In this document: positions 7,150 to 15,093 of the stretch, in pieces | Layout: the number at the start of each line of letters is the position of its first letter | Position numbering within the stretch: position 1 is the first letter of the stretch | Source: Hyphomicrobiales bacterium | Lineage (GTDB): Bacteria; Pseudomonadota; Alphaproteobacteria; Rhizobiales; Rhizobiaceae | Reading direction: 5' to 3' | Length of the DNA: 35,305 nucleotides | Assembly (NCBI GenBank): GCA_900466575.1 | Contig: UBMP01000029.1 | Coordinates: 1 to 35,305 of the forward strand | Notes under the pieces: generated by a model | Seen by the model: the letters and a program-made list of their open reading frames with translations, nothing else | The model's database searches: none | What the model was told of the DNA's origin: nothing | Translations under genes and position numbers: made by a program

Positions 7150-9495
7150 TCAGTGGCCGTGCATCGCCGCCCAGACCTTGGCGGGCGTGGCGGGCATGGT
7201 CAGGTTGTTGTTGCCGATGGCGTCGGTGATGGCGTTGATCACCGCCGGCGGAGAGCCGATGGCGCCGGCCTCGCCGCAGCCCTTGATGCCGAGCGGGTTG
7301 CTCGTGCAGGGCGTGGTCTGGTGCGACACCTTGTAGGACGGCAGGTCGTCGGCGCGCGGCATGGCATAGTCCATGTAGCTCGCCGTCAGCAGCTGGCCGG
7401 TCGAGGCGTCGTATTGCACGCCTTCCAGCAGTGCCTGGCCGATGCCCTGCGCGATGCCGCCATGCACCTGGCCTTCGACGATCATCGGGTTGATGATGTT
7501 GCCGAAATCGTCGGCGGCGACAAACTGGATCAGCTGGGTCTTGCCGGTATCCGGATCGACCTCGACTTCGCAGATGTAGCAGCCGGCGGGGAAGGTGAAG
7601 TTGGCCGGATCGTAGAACGCGCCTTCCTTCAGGCCGGGCTCCATGCCGGCCGGCAGGTTATGCGCGGTATAGGCGGAGAGCGCCACCTGGAACCACGGAA
7701 CCGACTTGTCGGTGCCCGCGACCTTCAGCTCGCCATTCTCGATGACGATGTCGCTTTCGGAGGCTTCCAGCAGGTGCGCGGCGATCTTCTTCGCCTTGAC
7801 CTCGACCTTGTCGAGCGCCTTGGCAATGGCCGACATGCCGACTGCGCCCGAGCGCGATCCGTAGGTGCCCATGCCCATCTGCACCTTGTCCGTGTCGCCA
7901 TGGACGATGGAGATGCTGTCGAGCGGTACGCCGAGGCGGGTGGCGACGAGCTGCGCGAAGGTCGTCTCATGGCCCTGGCCATGGCTGTGCGAGCCGGTGA
8001 GCACTTCGATCGTGCCGACCGCGTTGACGCGCACTTCGGCCGATTCCCAGAGGCCGACGCCGGCACCGAGCGAGCCCACCGCCGCCGACGGCGCGATGCC
8101 GCAGGCTTCGATATAGCAGCTCATGCCGATGCCGCGCTTCTTGCCGCGCCGCTCGGCTTCCGCCTTGCGGGCCGGGAAACCGGCCCAGTCGGCTTCCGCC
8201 ATGGCCGCATCCAGCGAGGCCTGGAAGTTGCCGGTGTCGTAATTCATGATGACCGGTGTCTGGTGCGGGAACTGGCGGATGAAGTTGATCGAGCGCAGCT
8301 CTGCCGGGGAAATTCCCAGTTCGCGGGCCGCCGTTTCCATCGTGCGTTCGAGCAGATAGGTCGCCTCCGGACGGCCGGCGCCGCGATAGGCATCGACCGG
8401 TGCGGTGTTGGTGTAGACCGCATGCACGTTCGCATAGATCGCCGGCAGATTGTACTGGCCGGAGAGCAGCGTCGCATAGAGATAGGTCGGTACGGCGCCC
8501 GAGAAGAGCGACATGTAGGCACCGAAATTGGCGGTCGTGTCGACCTTGAGCGCGGTGACGCGATGGTTCGCGTCGAAGGCCATCTTCACCTTGGAGACAT
8601 GGTCGCGGCCATGCGCGTCGGTGAGGAAGGCTTCCGTCCGGTCGGACGTCCACTTGACCGGAACGCCGGTCTTCTTCGAAGCCCAGAGACAGGTGATTTC
8701 TTCCGGATAGATATAGATCTTCGAGCCGAAACCGCCGCCGACATCGGGGGCGATGACGCGCAGCTTGTTTTCCGGGGCGACATTATAGAAGGCGCTCATC
8801 ACGAGGCGGGCCACATGCGGGTTCTGGCTCGTGGTGTAGCAGGTGTAATGGTCTTCCGCCGTGTCGTAGATGCCGAGTGCTGCGCGCGGCTCCATCGGGT
8901 TCGGTGACAGGCGGTTGTTGTGGATTTCGATTTCGGTGACGTGCGCGGCAGAGGCAAGCGCTGCATCCACCGCACCTTCATCGCCGATATGCCAGTCGTA
9001 AATCTGGTTGCCGGGGGCGTTGGCGTGGATCTGCGGCGCGCCGGGCTTCAGCGCGTCGACGGCCTCGGTGACGGCCGGCAGCACTTCGTAATCCACGACA
9101 ACGGCTTCGGCCGCGTCACGGGCCTCGCCGAGGCTGTCGGCCACCACGATGGCGACGGCGTCGCCGACATAGCGAACCGTTTCATAGGCGAGGGGACGCC
9201 AGTCGCCCATGTTCATCGGCGAACCATCTTTCGAATGGATCATCCAGCCGCAGATCAGGCTGCCGATGCCGTCTTCCTTCATCGCCTTGCCTTCCAGCAC
9301 GTCGATGACGCCCGGCATGTCCTTGGCAGCGGAGACGTCGATGCTCTTGATCTTTGCGTGGGCATGGGGGCTGCGGACAAAGACCGCATATTTCATCCCC
9401 GCCACCTTCATGTCGTCCACATACCGGCCCTTGCCGGTCAGGAAGCGCTTGTCTTCCTTGCGCGCAACGCGTGCGCCAATACCTTCAACACCCAT
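7150..9495 (-). CDS. Molybdenum hydroxylase, large molybdopterin subunit (form II CoxL-like)
   Basis: 781-aa catalytic subunit binding molybdopterin cytosine dinucleotide. Residues 1-140 form the a/b hammerhead domain, followed by the two Mo-cofactor domains. GGGFGSK (253-259) and a C-terminal GEAGAIGSPP segment with the probable catalytic Glu are present. Residues 369-375 read AYRGAGR. True form I CO dehydrogenases have AYRCSFR at this loop, so the cysteine that holds copper is absent. This places the protein in the form II (BMS) group, whose substrates are mostly unknown. A CO dehydrogenase label would be by homology only. GGGAGG precedes the ATG. Middle gene of the operon. Confidence 0.93.
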   Translation of the reverse strand: MGVEGIGARVARKEDKRFLTGKGRYVDDMKVAGMKYAVFVRSPHAHAKIKSIDVSAAKDMPGVIDVLEGKAMKEDGIGSLICGWMIHSKDGSPMNMGDWRPLAYETVRYVGDAVAIVVADSLGEARDAAEAVVVDYEVLPAVTEAVDALKPGAPQIHANAPGNQIYDWHIGDEGAVDAALASAAHVTEIEIHNNRLSPNPMEPRAALGIYDTAEDHYTCYTTSQNPHVARLVMSAFYNVAPENKLRVIAPDVGGGFGSKIYIYPEEITCLWASKKTGVPVKWTSDRTEAFLTDAHGRDHVSKVKMAFDANHRVTALKVDTTANFGAYMSLFSGAVPTYLYATLLSGQYNLPAIYANVHAVYTNTAPVDAYRGAGRPEATYLLERTMETAARELGISPAELRSINFIRQFPHQTPVIMNYDTGNFQASLDAAMAEADWAGFPARKAEAERRGKKRGIGMSCYIEACGIAPSAAVGSLGAGVGLWESAEVRVNAVGTIEVLTGSHSHGQGHETTFAQLVATRLGVPLDSISIVHGDTDKVQMGMGTYGSRSGAVGMSAIAKALDKVEVKAKKIAAHLLEASESDIVIENGELKVAGTDKSVPWFQVALSAYTAHNLPAGMEPGLKEGAFYDPANFTFPAGCYICEVEVDPDTGKTQLIQFVAADDFGNIINPMIVEGQVHGGIAQGIGQALLEGVQYDASTGQLLTASYMDYAMPRADDLPSYKVSHQTTPCTSNPLGIKGCGEAGAIGSPPAVINAITDAIGNNNLTMPATPAKVWAAMHGH

Positions 9496-9625
9496 TTCTG
9501 ATCCTCCCAGACGAGCGAATAGTGAAAAGTGATTTCAGCAGGCGGCAGGACCGCCCGGACATGCGCCACCTCGGTGCAGTGAAGACCGAATGAAAGCTGG
9601 CGTCCGGCGGCTCCCGTCGCCGGCC

Positions 9626-10114
9626 TTATTCGGCAGCCTGCTGGGCGCCACCCATTTCATCGGCGGCCGACAGGATCGACTTCACGATGTTGTGGTAGCC
9701 GGTGCAACGACAGATATTGCCTTCCAGCTCCTGGCGAACGGTCTGCTCGTCAAGCTGGCCGCCATGGCGGCGGATCATGTCGACGGCGGTCATCACCATG
9801 CCGGGTGTGCAGAAACCGCACTGAAGCCCATGGTTTTCCTTGAAGGCGGCCTGCACCGGATGCAGCGTGTCGCCCGAGGAAATGCCCTCAATCGTCGTGA
9901 TGTCCGAGCCGGATGCCTGGACAGCCAGGATCGTGCAGCTCTTGACCGACCTGCCGTCCATGTGGATCACGCAGGCGCCGCATTGCGTCGTATCGCAACC
10001 GACATGCGTGCCCGTGAGGCCCAGATTTTCGCGGATAAAGTTCACGAGCAGGGTGCGGTCTTCGCATTCTCCGCTCACTTTTCGACCATTCACGGTCAAC
10101 GTCACTTTCGTCAT
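9626..10114 (-). CDS. Molybdenum hydroxylase, [2Fe-2S] small subunit (CoxS-like)
   Basis: 162-aa subunit with two [2Fe-2S] clusters: a plant-ferredoxin-type site (C40, C45, C48, C60) and the helical C-terminal site (C99, C102, C135, C137; CGFCTPG and CRCTGY). It moves electrons from the Mo centre to the FAD subunit. First gene of the operon; AGGGAGG lies before the ATG. The gap of 130 bp to the large subunit gene is longer than is usual within such operons and holds no obvious gene. Confidence 0.94.
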   Translation of the reverse strand: MTKVTLTVNGRKVSGECEDRTLLVNFIRENLGLTGTHVGCDTTQCGACVIHMDGRSVKSCTILAVQASGSDITTIEGISSGDTLHPVQAAFKENHGLQCGFCTPGMVMTAVDMIRRHGGQLDEQTVRQELEGNICRCTGYHNIVKSILSAADEMGGAQQAAE

Positions 10115-10326
10115 GCATTCCTCCCTAGATTAGCAGACGCAGTGAAGAGACTATTTGCCGATTTCTCTTCTCAATCAACCGAAACATCCGAATGTGTAAA
10201 AGATTTGAAACATTTTGGTGGGTGAAACGTTATCCGCCCGCAAATGGCTGATCGGCCGCGAGAGGTGGTGCGGGTACGTTTCCACAATTTGAGCCAGATT
10301 AGTATTTAGTTCAAACATTTGGCTCT

Positions 10327-10339
10327 CGCGGAATCCGCG
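10327..10339. repeat. 13-bp perfect palindrome upstream of the lipoprotein gene
   Basis: CGCGGA-A-TCCGCG lies 66 bp upstream of the lipoprotein start codon, in the 290-bp divergent region between the molybdenum hydroxylase operon and the lipoprotein gene. It could be a protein-binding site. No family is recognised, and nothing else in this intergenic stretch stands out. Confidence 0.3.
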
Positions 10340-10404
10340 TGATCCATGCTAGTCAGTACGGATGGGGGGGTGTCTGGCTCCGCCCGTTACACAGGGAGAC
10401 AATC

Positions 10405-10668
10405 ATGAAGAAAGCTATTGCATTGATTCTGGTGGCGCTCGCCGTCACGAGCTGCACGCAGACCGAAAAGGGTGCGGGCATCGGCGCCGTCGGCGGCGCG
10501 ATCCTCGGTGGGGCTATCACGGGCGACGTTCGCGGCGCTGCTGTTGGCGCGGCCATCGGTGGTGTGACGGGTGCCGTTCTCGGCCACGTTTCCGAACAGC
10601 CTGGCCAGTGCTACTACCGCGACCGCCACGGCCGTCGTTACATCGACAGCTGCCCGCGCGGCTACTAA
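10405..10668 (+). CDS. Small glycine-zipper lipoprotein
   Basis: 87-aa predicted envelope lipoprotein. The signal peptide MKKAIALILVALAVTSC ends in a lipobox (VTS|C17). The mature part holds a glycine-zipper stretch with repeated G/A-x3-G spacing (about residues 23-60), as in the 17-kDa surface antigen / OmpA-2 glycine-zipper group. It ends in a short tail with two cysteines (CYYRDRHGRRY...CPRGY). AGGGAGA precedes the ATG. An in-frame TTG- or ATG-extended start upstream would destroy the signal peptide. It is a single-gene unit with its own terminator. Function is unknown; small lipoproteins of this kind are usually linked to outer-membrane integrity. Confidence 0.88.
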   Translation: MKKAIALILVALAVTSCTQTEKGAGIGAVGGAILGGAITGDVRGAAVGAAIGGVTGAVLGHVSEQPGQCYYRDRHGRRYIDSCPRGY

Positions 10669-10686
10669 GTCGAACCTGTTTCTGGG

Positions 10687-10720
10687 CACCGGCGCGGCAA
10701 AACCGCGCCGGTGTTTTTTT
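10687..10720 (+). terminator. Rho-independent terminator after the lipoprotein gene
   Basis: Perfect 11-bp GC-rich stem (CACCGGCGCGG at 10687-10697 with CCGCGCCGGTG at 10703-10713), CAAAA loop, then seven Ts (10714-10720). It separates the lipoprotein gene from the copper operon. Confidence 0.96.
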
Positions 10721-10723
10721 GTC

Positions 10724-10754
10724 TTGACCTTCCAGTGACTGGAAGGATTAGCCT
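10724..10754 (+). promoter_or_regulatory. CueR/MerR-type promoter and operator of the copper operon
   Basis: A -35 box TTGACC (10724-10729) and a -10 box TAGCCT (10749-10754) are separated by 19 bp, longer than the normal 17. The spacer region carries the palindrome CCTTCCAGT-G-ACTGGAAGG (10728-10746). This is the standard architecture of promoters twisted into activity by MerR-family proteins, and the palindrome closely resembles known CueR boxes. The cognate CueR is the second gene of the operon. Confidence 0.95.
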
Positions 10755-10781
10755 TGCTGAAATTCCTCAGGAGGGCTCGAG

Positions 10782-13118
10782 ATGAGCATGAATTCCGAAA
10801 CGCTGCCGGCTGAAGGCGCGCCGGTCCCCACGGCCATCGATCCCGTCTGCGGGATGACGGTGAAGCTCAACGCCGGCAAACCGAAGCTAGTCTACAAGGG
10901 GACGGAATATCACTTCTGCAATCCCAAGTGCCTGACGCGCTTTGATGCGGACCCTTATTTCTATCTCTCCGGCAATTCCAAAAGGCGGAAGAAGGCCGCC
11001 CCCAAGGTGGCGCGCTATACCTGCCCCATGGACCCGGAGATCGTTCAGGACGGACCGGGCACCTGCCCGATCTGCGGCATGGCGCTGGAGCCGATGGACG
11101 GGCAGGCGGACGGGCCGAATCCCGAACTCGTCGATTTCACGCGCCGCTTCTGGGTCAGCGTCGCCGCTGCCGTTCCGCTTCTTGTTCTCTCGATGGGGCC
11201 AATGCTGGGCCTGCCGATCCGGGAGTGGATCGGCGAGCGCGTTTCGGTCTTTCTCGAAATGATCTTGGCGGCACCCGTCGTTCTCTGGGCGGCGCAGCCG
11301 TTCTTTCATCGTGGCTGGGTGTCGGTGAAGACCTGGCATCTCAACATGTGGACGCTGATCATGCTGGGTGTCTCGGCGGCCTTCGGCTATAGCGTCGTGG
11401 CGGCGTTCCTCCCCGGCATATTCCCGCATGATATCGCTGGCCATGGCGGCGGCGTGCCGGTCTATTTCGAGGCGTCGGTGGTCATCATCGCGCTCGTCTT
11501 TCTCGGTCAAATTTTGGAACTCAGGGCGCGCGAGAAGACGGGCGACGCGCTGAAGGCCCTGGTCAATCTTGCGCCGAAAAAGGCGCTGCGGCTGAATGCC
11601 GACGGTTCGGAATATGAGGTGCCGCTGGAGAATATCCTGGTCGGCGACCGTATCCGCGTGCGCCCCGGCGAAAGTGTTGCGGTTGACGGGCAGGTGGCGG
11701 AAGGCCGCTCGTCGGTGGACGAGAGCATGATCACGGGCGAGTCGATCCCGGTCGAGAAGAACCCCGGCGATGCCGTCACCGGAGGGACGATCAACGGTAA
11801 TGGCGGGCTGATCATCGAGGCGACCAAGGTCGGTGACGACACGATGCTGGCGCAGATCGTCAAGATGGTCTCCAGCGCCCAGCGGTCGCGCGCGCCGATC
11901 CAGAGCCTCGCGGACAGGGTGGCCGGCTGGTTCGTGCCGGCGGTCGTGGCCGTTGCGGTTCTGTCGTTCATCGCGTGGCTGGTCTTCGCGCCGGAGCAAT
12001 CCTTCATCTACGCGATCGTAGCCGCCGTTTCCGTGCTGATGATCGCCTGCCCCTGCGCGCTGGGGCTCGCGACGCCCGTCTCGGTGATTGCCGCAACGGG
12101 GCGCGGCGCGCAGGCCGGCGTGCTGATCCGCAATGCGGCGGCACTGGAACGGCTGGCGGCGGCCGATACGCTGCTCATCGACAAGACCGGAACGATCACG
12201 GAAGGCAAGCCGGTTCTCTCGGGCGTGACGGCTTTCGAAGGTTTCTCCGAGGATGATGTCCTGTCGCTGGCCGCTTCGCTGGAGAAGGGTTCCGGCCATC
12301 CGTTGGCCGCCGCGATCCTGAAGGGTGCGGAGGACAAGGGGCTGGCCCTTCGCGACGTCACCGATTTCGACTCCGTCTCGGGCAAAGGCGTGATGGGCGT
12401 GATCGGCGGGCGGAAGGTGGCACTCGGCAATGCCAAGATGATGCGTCATGTCGGGGTTGAGGATGCGGGCTTTGGAAACCAGGCCGAGATGCTGGCGCGG
12501 GACGGTGCAACCGTGATGTATCTTGCCGCCGACGGCAAGCCGGCGGGGCTGATCGCGGCGGCTGACCCCGTCAAGACCACAGCGAAGGAGGCTGTTGCGG
12601 CACTCAAGGCGGCGGGCCTGCGCGTCATCATGGCGACGGGCGACCAGGAAGCGGCCGCGCGGGTGGTTGCCGCGCGCGTGGGTATCGACGATTTCCGCGC
12701 GGGTCTTCTGCCGGAGGGCAAGAAGGCGCTGGTGGACGGGCTTCAGGCTGAAGGTCGTTCAGTCGCCATGGCGGGCGATGGCGTCAACGACGCGCCGGCT
12801 CTGGCGGCGGCCGACACCGGCATTGCCATGGGCACAGGTGCGGATGTGGCGATCGAAAGCGCCGGCATCACGCTGGTGAAGGGCGATCTGCAAGGTGTGG
12901 TCAAGGCCCGGCATCTCGCCGCCGCGACGATCCGCAATATCAAGCAAAATCTGTTCTTCGCGTTTATATATAACGTGGTTGGCGTGCCGATTGCGGCGGG
13001 CGTGCTTTATCCGATCACCGGATCCATGCTCTCGCCCATGCTGGCGGCGGCCGCGATGAGCCTCTCATCCGTCTCGGTGATCTCCAATGCACTGCGGCTG
13101 CGGCGGCTCAAGCTTTGA
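10782..13118 (+). CDS. copA: Copper-exporting P1B-type ATPase with YHS and heavy-metal-binding N-terminus
   Basis: 778-aa inner-membrane ATPase that expels Cu(I). The N-terminus carries a YHS domain (about 19-64; PVCGM with C23, then C46 and C50) and a heavy-metal-binding segment (about 79-105; YTCPMDPEI...CPICGM) in place of the usual CxxC HMA domains. The transport core is complete: TGES actuator motif, membrane CPC (C423-P-C425) in [12 protein letters not shown], phosphorylated Asp467 in DKTGT, the SGHPLA nucleotide motif, and [17 protein letters not shown] precedes the start; ATG codons at 10782 and 10788 are both usable. It is driven by the CueR-type promoter upstream and followed after 9 bp by cueR. 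The gene symbol could equally be actP, a rhizobial name. Confidence 0.94.
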   Translation: MSMNSETLPAEGAPVPTAIDPVCGMTVKLNAGKPKLVYKGTEYHFCNPKCLTRFDADPYFYLSGNSKRRKKAAPKVARYTCPMDPEIVQDGPGTCPICGMALEPMDGQADGPNPELVDFTRRFWVSVAAAVPLLVLSMGPMLGLPIREWIGERVSVFLEMILAAPVVLWAAQPFFHRGWVSVKTWHLNMWTLIMLGVSAAFGYSVVAAFLPGIFPHDIAGHGGGVPVYFEASVVIIALVFLGQILELRAREKTGDALKALVNLAPKKALRLNADGSEYEVPLENILVGDRIRVRPGESVAVDGQVAEGRSSVDESMITGESIPVEKNPGDAVTGGTINGNGGLIIEATKVGDDTMLAQIVKMVSSAQRSRAPIQSLADRVAGWFVPAVVAVAVLSFIAWLVFAPEQSFIYAIVAAVSVLMIACPCALGLATPVSVIAATGRGAQAGVLIRNAAALERLAAADTLLIDKTGTITEGKPVLSGVTAFEGFSEDDVLSLAASLEKGSGHPLAAAILKGAEDKGLALRDVTDFDSVSGKGVMGVIGGRKVALGNAKMMRHVGVEDAGFGNQAEMLARDGATVMYLAADGKPAGLIAAADPVKTTAKEAVAALKAAGLRVIMATGDQEAAARVVAARVGIDDFRAGLLPEGKKALVDGLQAEGRSVAMAGDGVNDAPALAAADTGIAMGTGADVAIESAGITLVKGDLQGVVKARHLAAATIRNIKQNLFFAFIYNVVGVPIAAGVLYPITGSMLSPMLAAAAMSLSSVSVISNALRLRRLKL

Positions 13119-13127
13119 AAGGAGCGC

Positions 13128-13544
13128 ATGATGAATATCGGTGAAGCCTCGGAACGCTCCGGCCTGCCGGCGAAGACGATCCGCTATTACGAGGATATTT
13201 CGCTTGTCGCCCCCGACAGGGCCGACAACGGCTATCGCGATTACAGCGCGAGCGATGTGCATCGCCTGCGTTTCCTGCATCGCGCGCGCAATCTCGGTTT
13301 TTCCATTGATGAATGCCGGTTGCTCTTGTCGCTTTATTCCGATCGCAACCGGGCGAGCAGCGACGTGAAGGCGATGGCCGAGCAGAAGCTTAGCGAGATC
13401 GACGCCAAGATTGCCGAGCTGCAATCGCTCAAATCCGCCCTGCAGCCGCTGGTCGACTGCTGCCATGGCGATGACAGGCCGGATTGCCCCATTCTCGACG
13501 ATCTTGCCGGCCATGGCGGGCGCCGGGCACAAGTGCTGGCGTGA
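13128..13544 (+). CDS. cueR: MerR-family copper efflux regulator CueR
   Basis: 138-aa Cu(I)-sensing activator. The winged helix-turn-helix is at residues 2-40 (MNIGEASERSGLPAKTIRYYE), followed by a long dimerisation helix. The metal loop C112-HGDDRPD-C120 has the two cysteines at the same spacing as in CueR, and the neighbouring C111 gives a CC pair. Translation may start at 13128 or at the adjacent in-frame ATG at 13131; GGAG is just upstream. It is cotranscribed with copA and should act on the 19-bp-spacer promoter at 10724-10754, giving autoregulation of the operon. Confidence 0.93.
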   Translation: MMNIGEASERSGLPAKTIRYYEDISLVAPDRADNGYRDYSASDVHRLRFLHRARNLGFSIDECRLLLSLYSDRNRASSDVKAMAEQKLSEIDAKIAELQSLKSALQPLVDCCHGDDRPDCPILDDLAGHGGRRAQVLA

Positions 13545-13595
13545 CGAGGCCGGATCGCGGTGCTATAGCGCTCTGCGAAGAAGGGCGGGCATGGC

Positions 13596-14765
13596 ATGCG
13601 CAACATAACGGTTCTGGGGTCGACAGGGTCGATCGGCGTCTCGACGCTGGATGTGGTCGGGCAATTGGGTGGACGCGGCGCGTTCGAAGTGCTGGCGCTG
13701 ACCGGCAATGGCAATATCCCGCTGCTCGCCGAACAGGCGATCGCCTCGGGCGCAAAGCTTGCCGTCACTGCTAGCGAAGAGCTTTATTCTGAACTCAAAT
13801 CTGCGCTGGCCGGTACCGGCATTGCGGTCGCCGCCGGCAAGTCTGGCCTCATCGAGGCCGCCGAGATGGAGGCGAGCCTTGTCATGGCCGCCATCGTCGG
13901 AACCGCCGGTCTTGCGCCGACGCTTGCCGCAGCCCGGCGCGGCGCCGATATCGCACTCGCCAACAAGGAATGCCTCGTCTCCGCCGGCACGCTCTTTATC
14001 GAGGCGGTCGAGAAGGGCGGCGGCAAACTGCTGCCGGTCGACAGCGAACACAATGCCATCTTCCAAGTGCTCGAAGAAAACCAGCGCCACGCGCTGGAGC
14101 GCATCGTGCTCACCGCCTCCGGCGGGCCGTTCCGCACATGGACGCGCGAGCAGATGGCGGGCGTCACCGCCGCAGTCGCGCGCGTGCATCCCAACTGGTC
14201 GATGGGCCTGAAGATTTCTGTCGGCAGCGCCTCGATGTTCAACAAGGCGCTGGAGATGATCGAGGCGAAGCATCTCTTCCGCGTCGCGCCCGAGCAGATC
14301 GAAGTCATCGTCCACCCGCAAAGCGTCATCCATTCCATGGTCGGCTACACCGACGGCTCCGTGCTCGCCCAGCTCGGCTGCCCGGACATGCGCACGGCCA
14401 TCGGTTATGCGCTCGCATACCCCGCGCGCCCCGCGCTCAATGTCGAACGCCTCGACTTCGCCAAGCTCGCCCGTCTCGACTTTGAAGCCCCCGACGAAAT
14501 CCGCTTTCCCGCCCTGCGCCTCGCCCGCCTCGCCATGACCCGCGGCGGCCAGCAAAGCGCCATCATGAACGCCGCGGAAGAAACCGCCTTCGATGCCTTT
14601 GTGGAGGAGAAGATCGGGTTCCTGGAGATGGCCGATGTCGTCGAGGCGGTCATGGAGGAGATGACCGGCTGGGGCGCTGCAGCGACGGTCGAGGATGTGT
14701 TTGCTTGTGATGCGGAAGCGAGGGTAAGGGCCGGGGAATGGGTGAGGGGGAAGCGGGCGGCTTGA
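13596..14765 (+). CDS. dxr: 1-deoxy-D-xylulose 5-phosphate reductoisomerase
   Basis: 389-aa enzyme of the MEP isoprenoid pathway that turns DXP into 2-C-methyl-D-erythritol 4-phosphate using NADPH. Visible signatures are GSTGSIG (residues 8-14, NADPH), NKECLVSAG, the metal-binding PVDSEHNAIFQ, the active-site loop ASGGPFR, and HPNWSMG-K. The length is normal for the family. It is not next to uppS, cdsA or rseP here; it stands between the copper operon and the AT-rich patch. The ATG at 13596 has only a weak ribosome site (GAAGGGCGGG). Confidence 0.95.
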   Translation: MRNITVLGSTGSIGVSTLDVVGQLGGRGAFEVLALTGNGNIPLLAEQAIASGAKLAVTASEELYSELKSALAGTGIAVAAGKSGLIEAAEMEASLVMAAIVGTAGLAPTLAAARRGADIALANKECLVSAGTLFIEAVEKGGGKLLPVDSEHNAIFQVLEENQRHALERIVLTASGGPFRTWTREQMAGVTAAVARVHPNWSMGLKISVGSASMFNKALEMIEAKHLFRVAPEQIEVIVHPQSVIHSMVGYTDGSVLAQLGCPDMRTAIGYALAYPARPALNVERLDFAKLARLDFEAPDEIRFPALRLARLAMTRGGQQSAIMNAAEETAFDAFVEEKIGFLEMADVVEAVMEEMTGWGAAATVEDVFACDAEARVRAGEWVRGKRAA

Positions 14766-15093
14766 GGGGGGCAGTCAAGTTTAGCCGTGTTTTGGCCCAC
14801 GCAACCCACCCGGTTTGTGACCGCTTCGCGCCGTCATTTCAGTCACAAGTTCCAAGCTAATGTCATCCCGAAAGCGGTGGTGACCTCAGGAAGCTTCCTA
14901 ATGGCCAACCCTCCGCTCCATTGACTGAGCAACCACGACATTGAAACTTGCAGTACGCCAAGTTGCCGCAAATGAGAAAGCTTTCAAAGGCCTTCTTCAG
15001 GTAACACCGACAACACGCCTGTCGCTTGCTGAGGCACAAAATTTCGTCTTAAACTTGAATCTTTACAGTGGCTGACGATTCGTAGTGTGAGAT
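14766..15093. other. Non-coding or remnant stretch between dxr and the orphan ATPase gene
   Basis: This 328-bp stretch holds no complete recognised gene. Base composition falls from the high GC of dxr to clearly more AT from about 14840 onward, matching the gene that follows. The only feature I can point to is the short open frame at 14941-15075, listed separately. No terminator hairpin, tRNA remnant or insertion-sequence end is visible, and I see no direct repeat pair marking an insertion. Confidence 0.5.
14941..15075 (+). CDS. Possible 44-aa ORF or 3' remnant upstream of the orphan ATPase gene
   Basis: An open frame from TTG at 14941 to TGA at 15073-15075 encodes 44 residues (KLAVRQVAANEKAFKGLL..., ending NLNLYSG). 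It ends 18 bp before the ATPase gene and has the same AT-rich composition. No clear ribosome site precedes the TTG. It may be the end of a deleted partner gene, a small leader ORF, or chance; the frame is open from just after an in-frame TGA about 12 bases upstream. I do not recognise the protein. Confidence 0.2.
   Translation: MKLAVRQVAANEKAFKGLLQVTPTTRLSLAEAQNFVLNLNLYSG

Noticed and set aside
7135-8907. Long open frame opposite the large molybdenum hydroxylase subunit
   Set aside because: Low-information, Arg/Gly/Ala-rich translation; the opposite strand encodes the complete subunit.
7150-9495. True (form I) aerobic CO dehydrogenase
   Set aside because: The active-site loop is AYRGAGR, not AYRCSFR, so the defining cysteine is missing.
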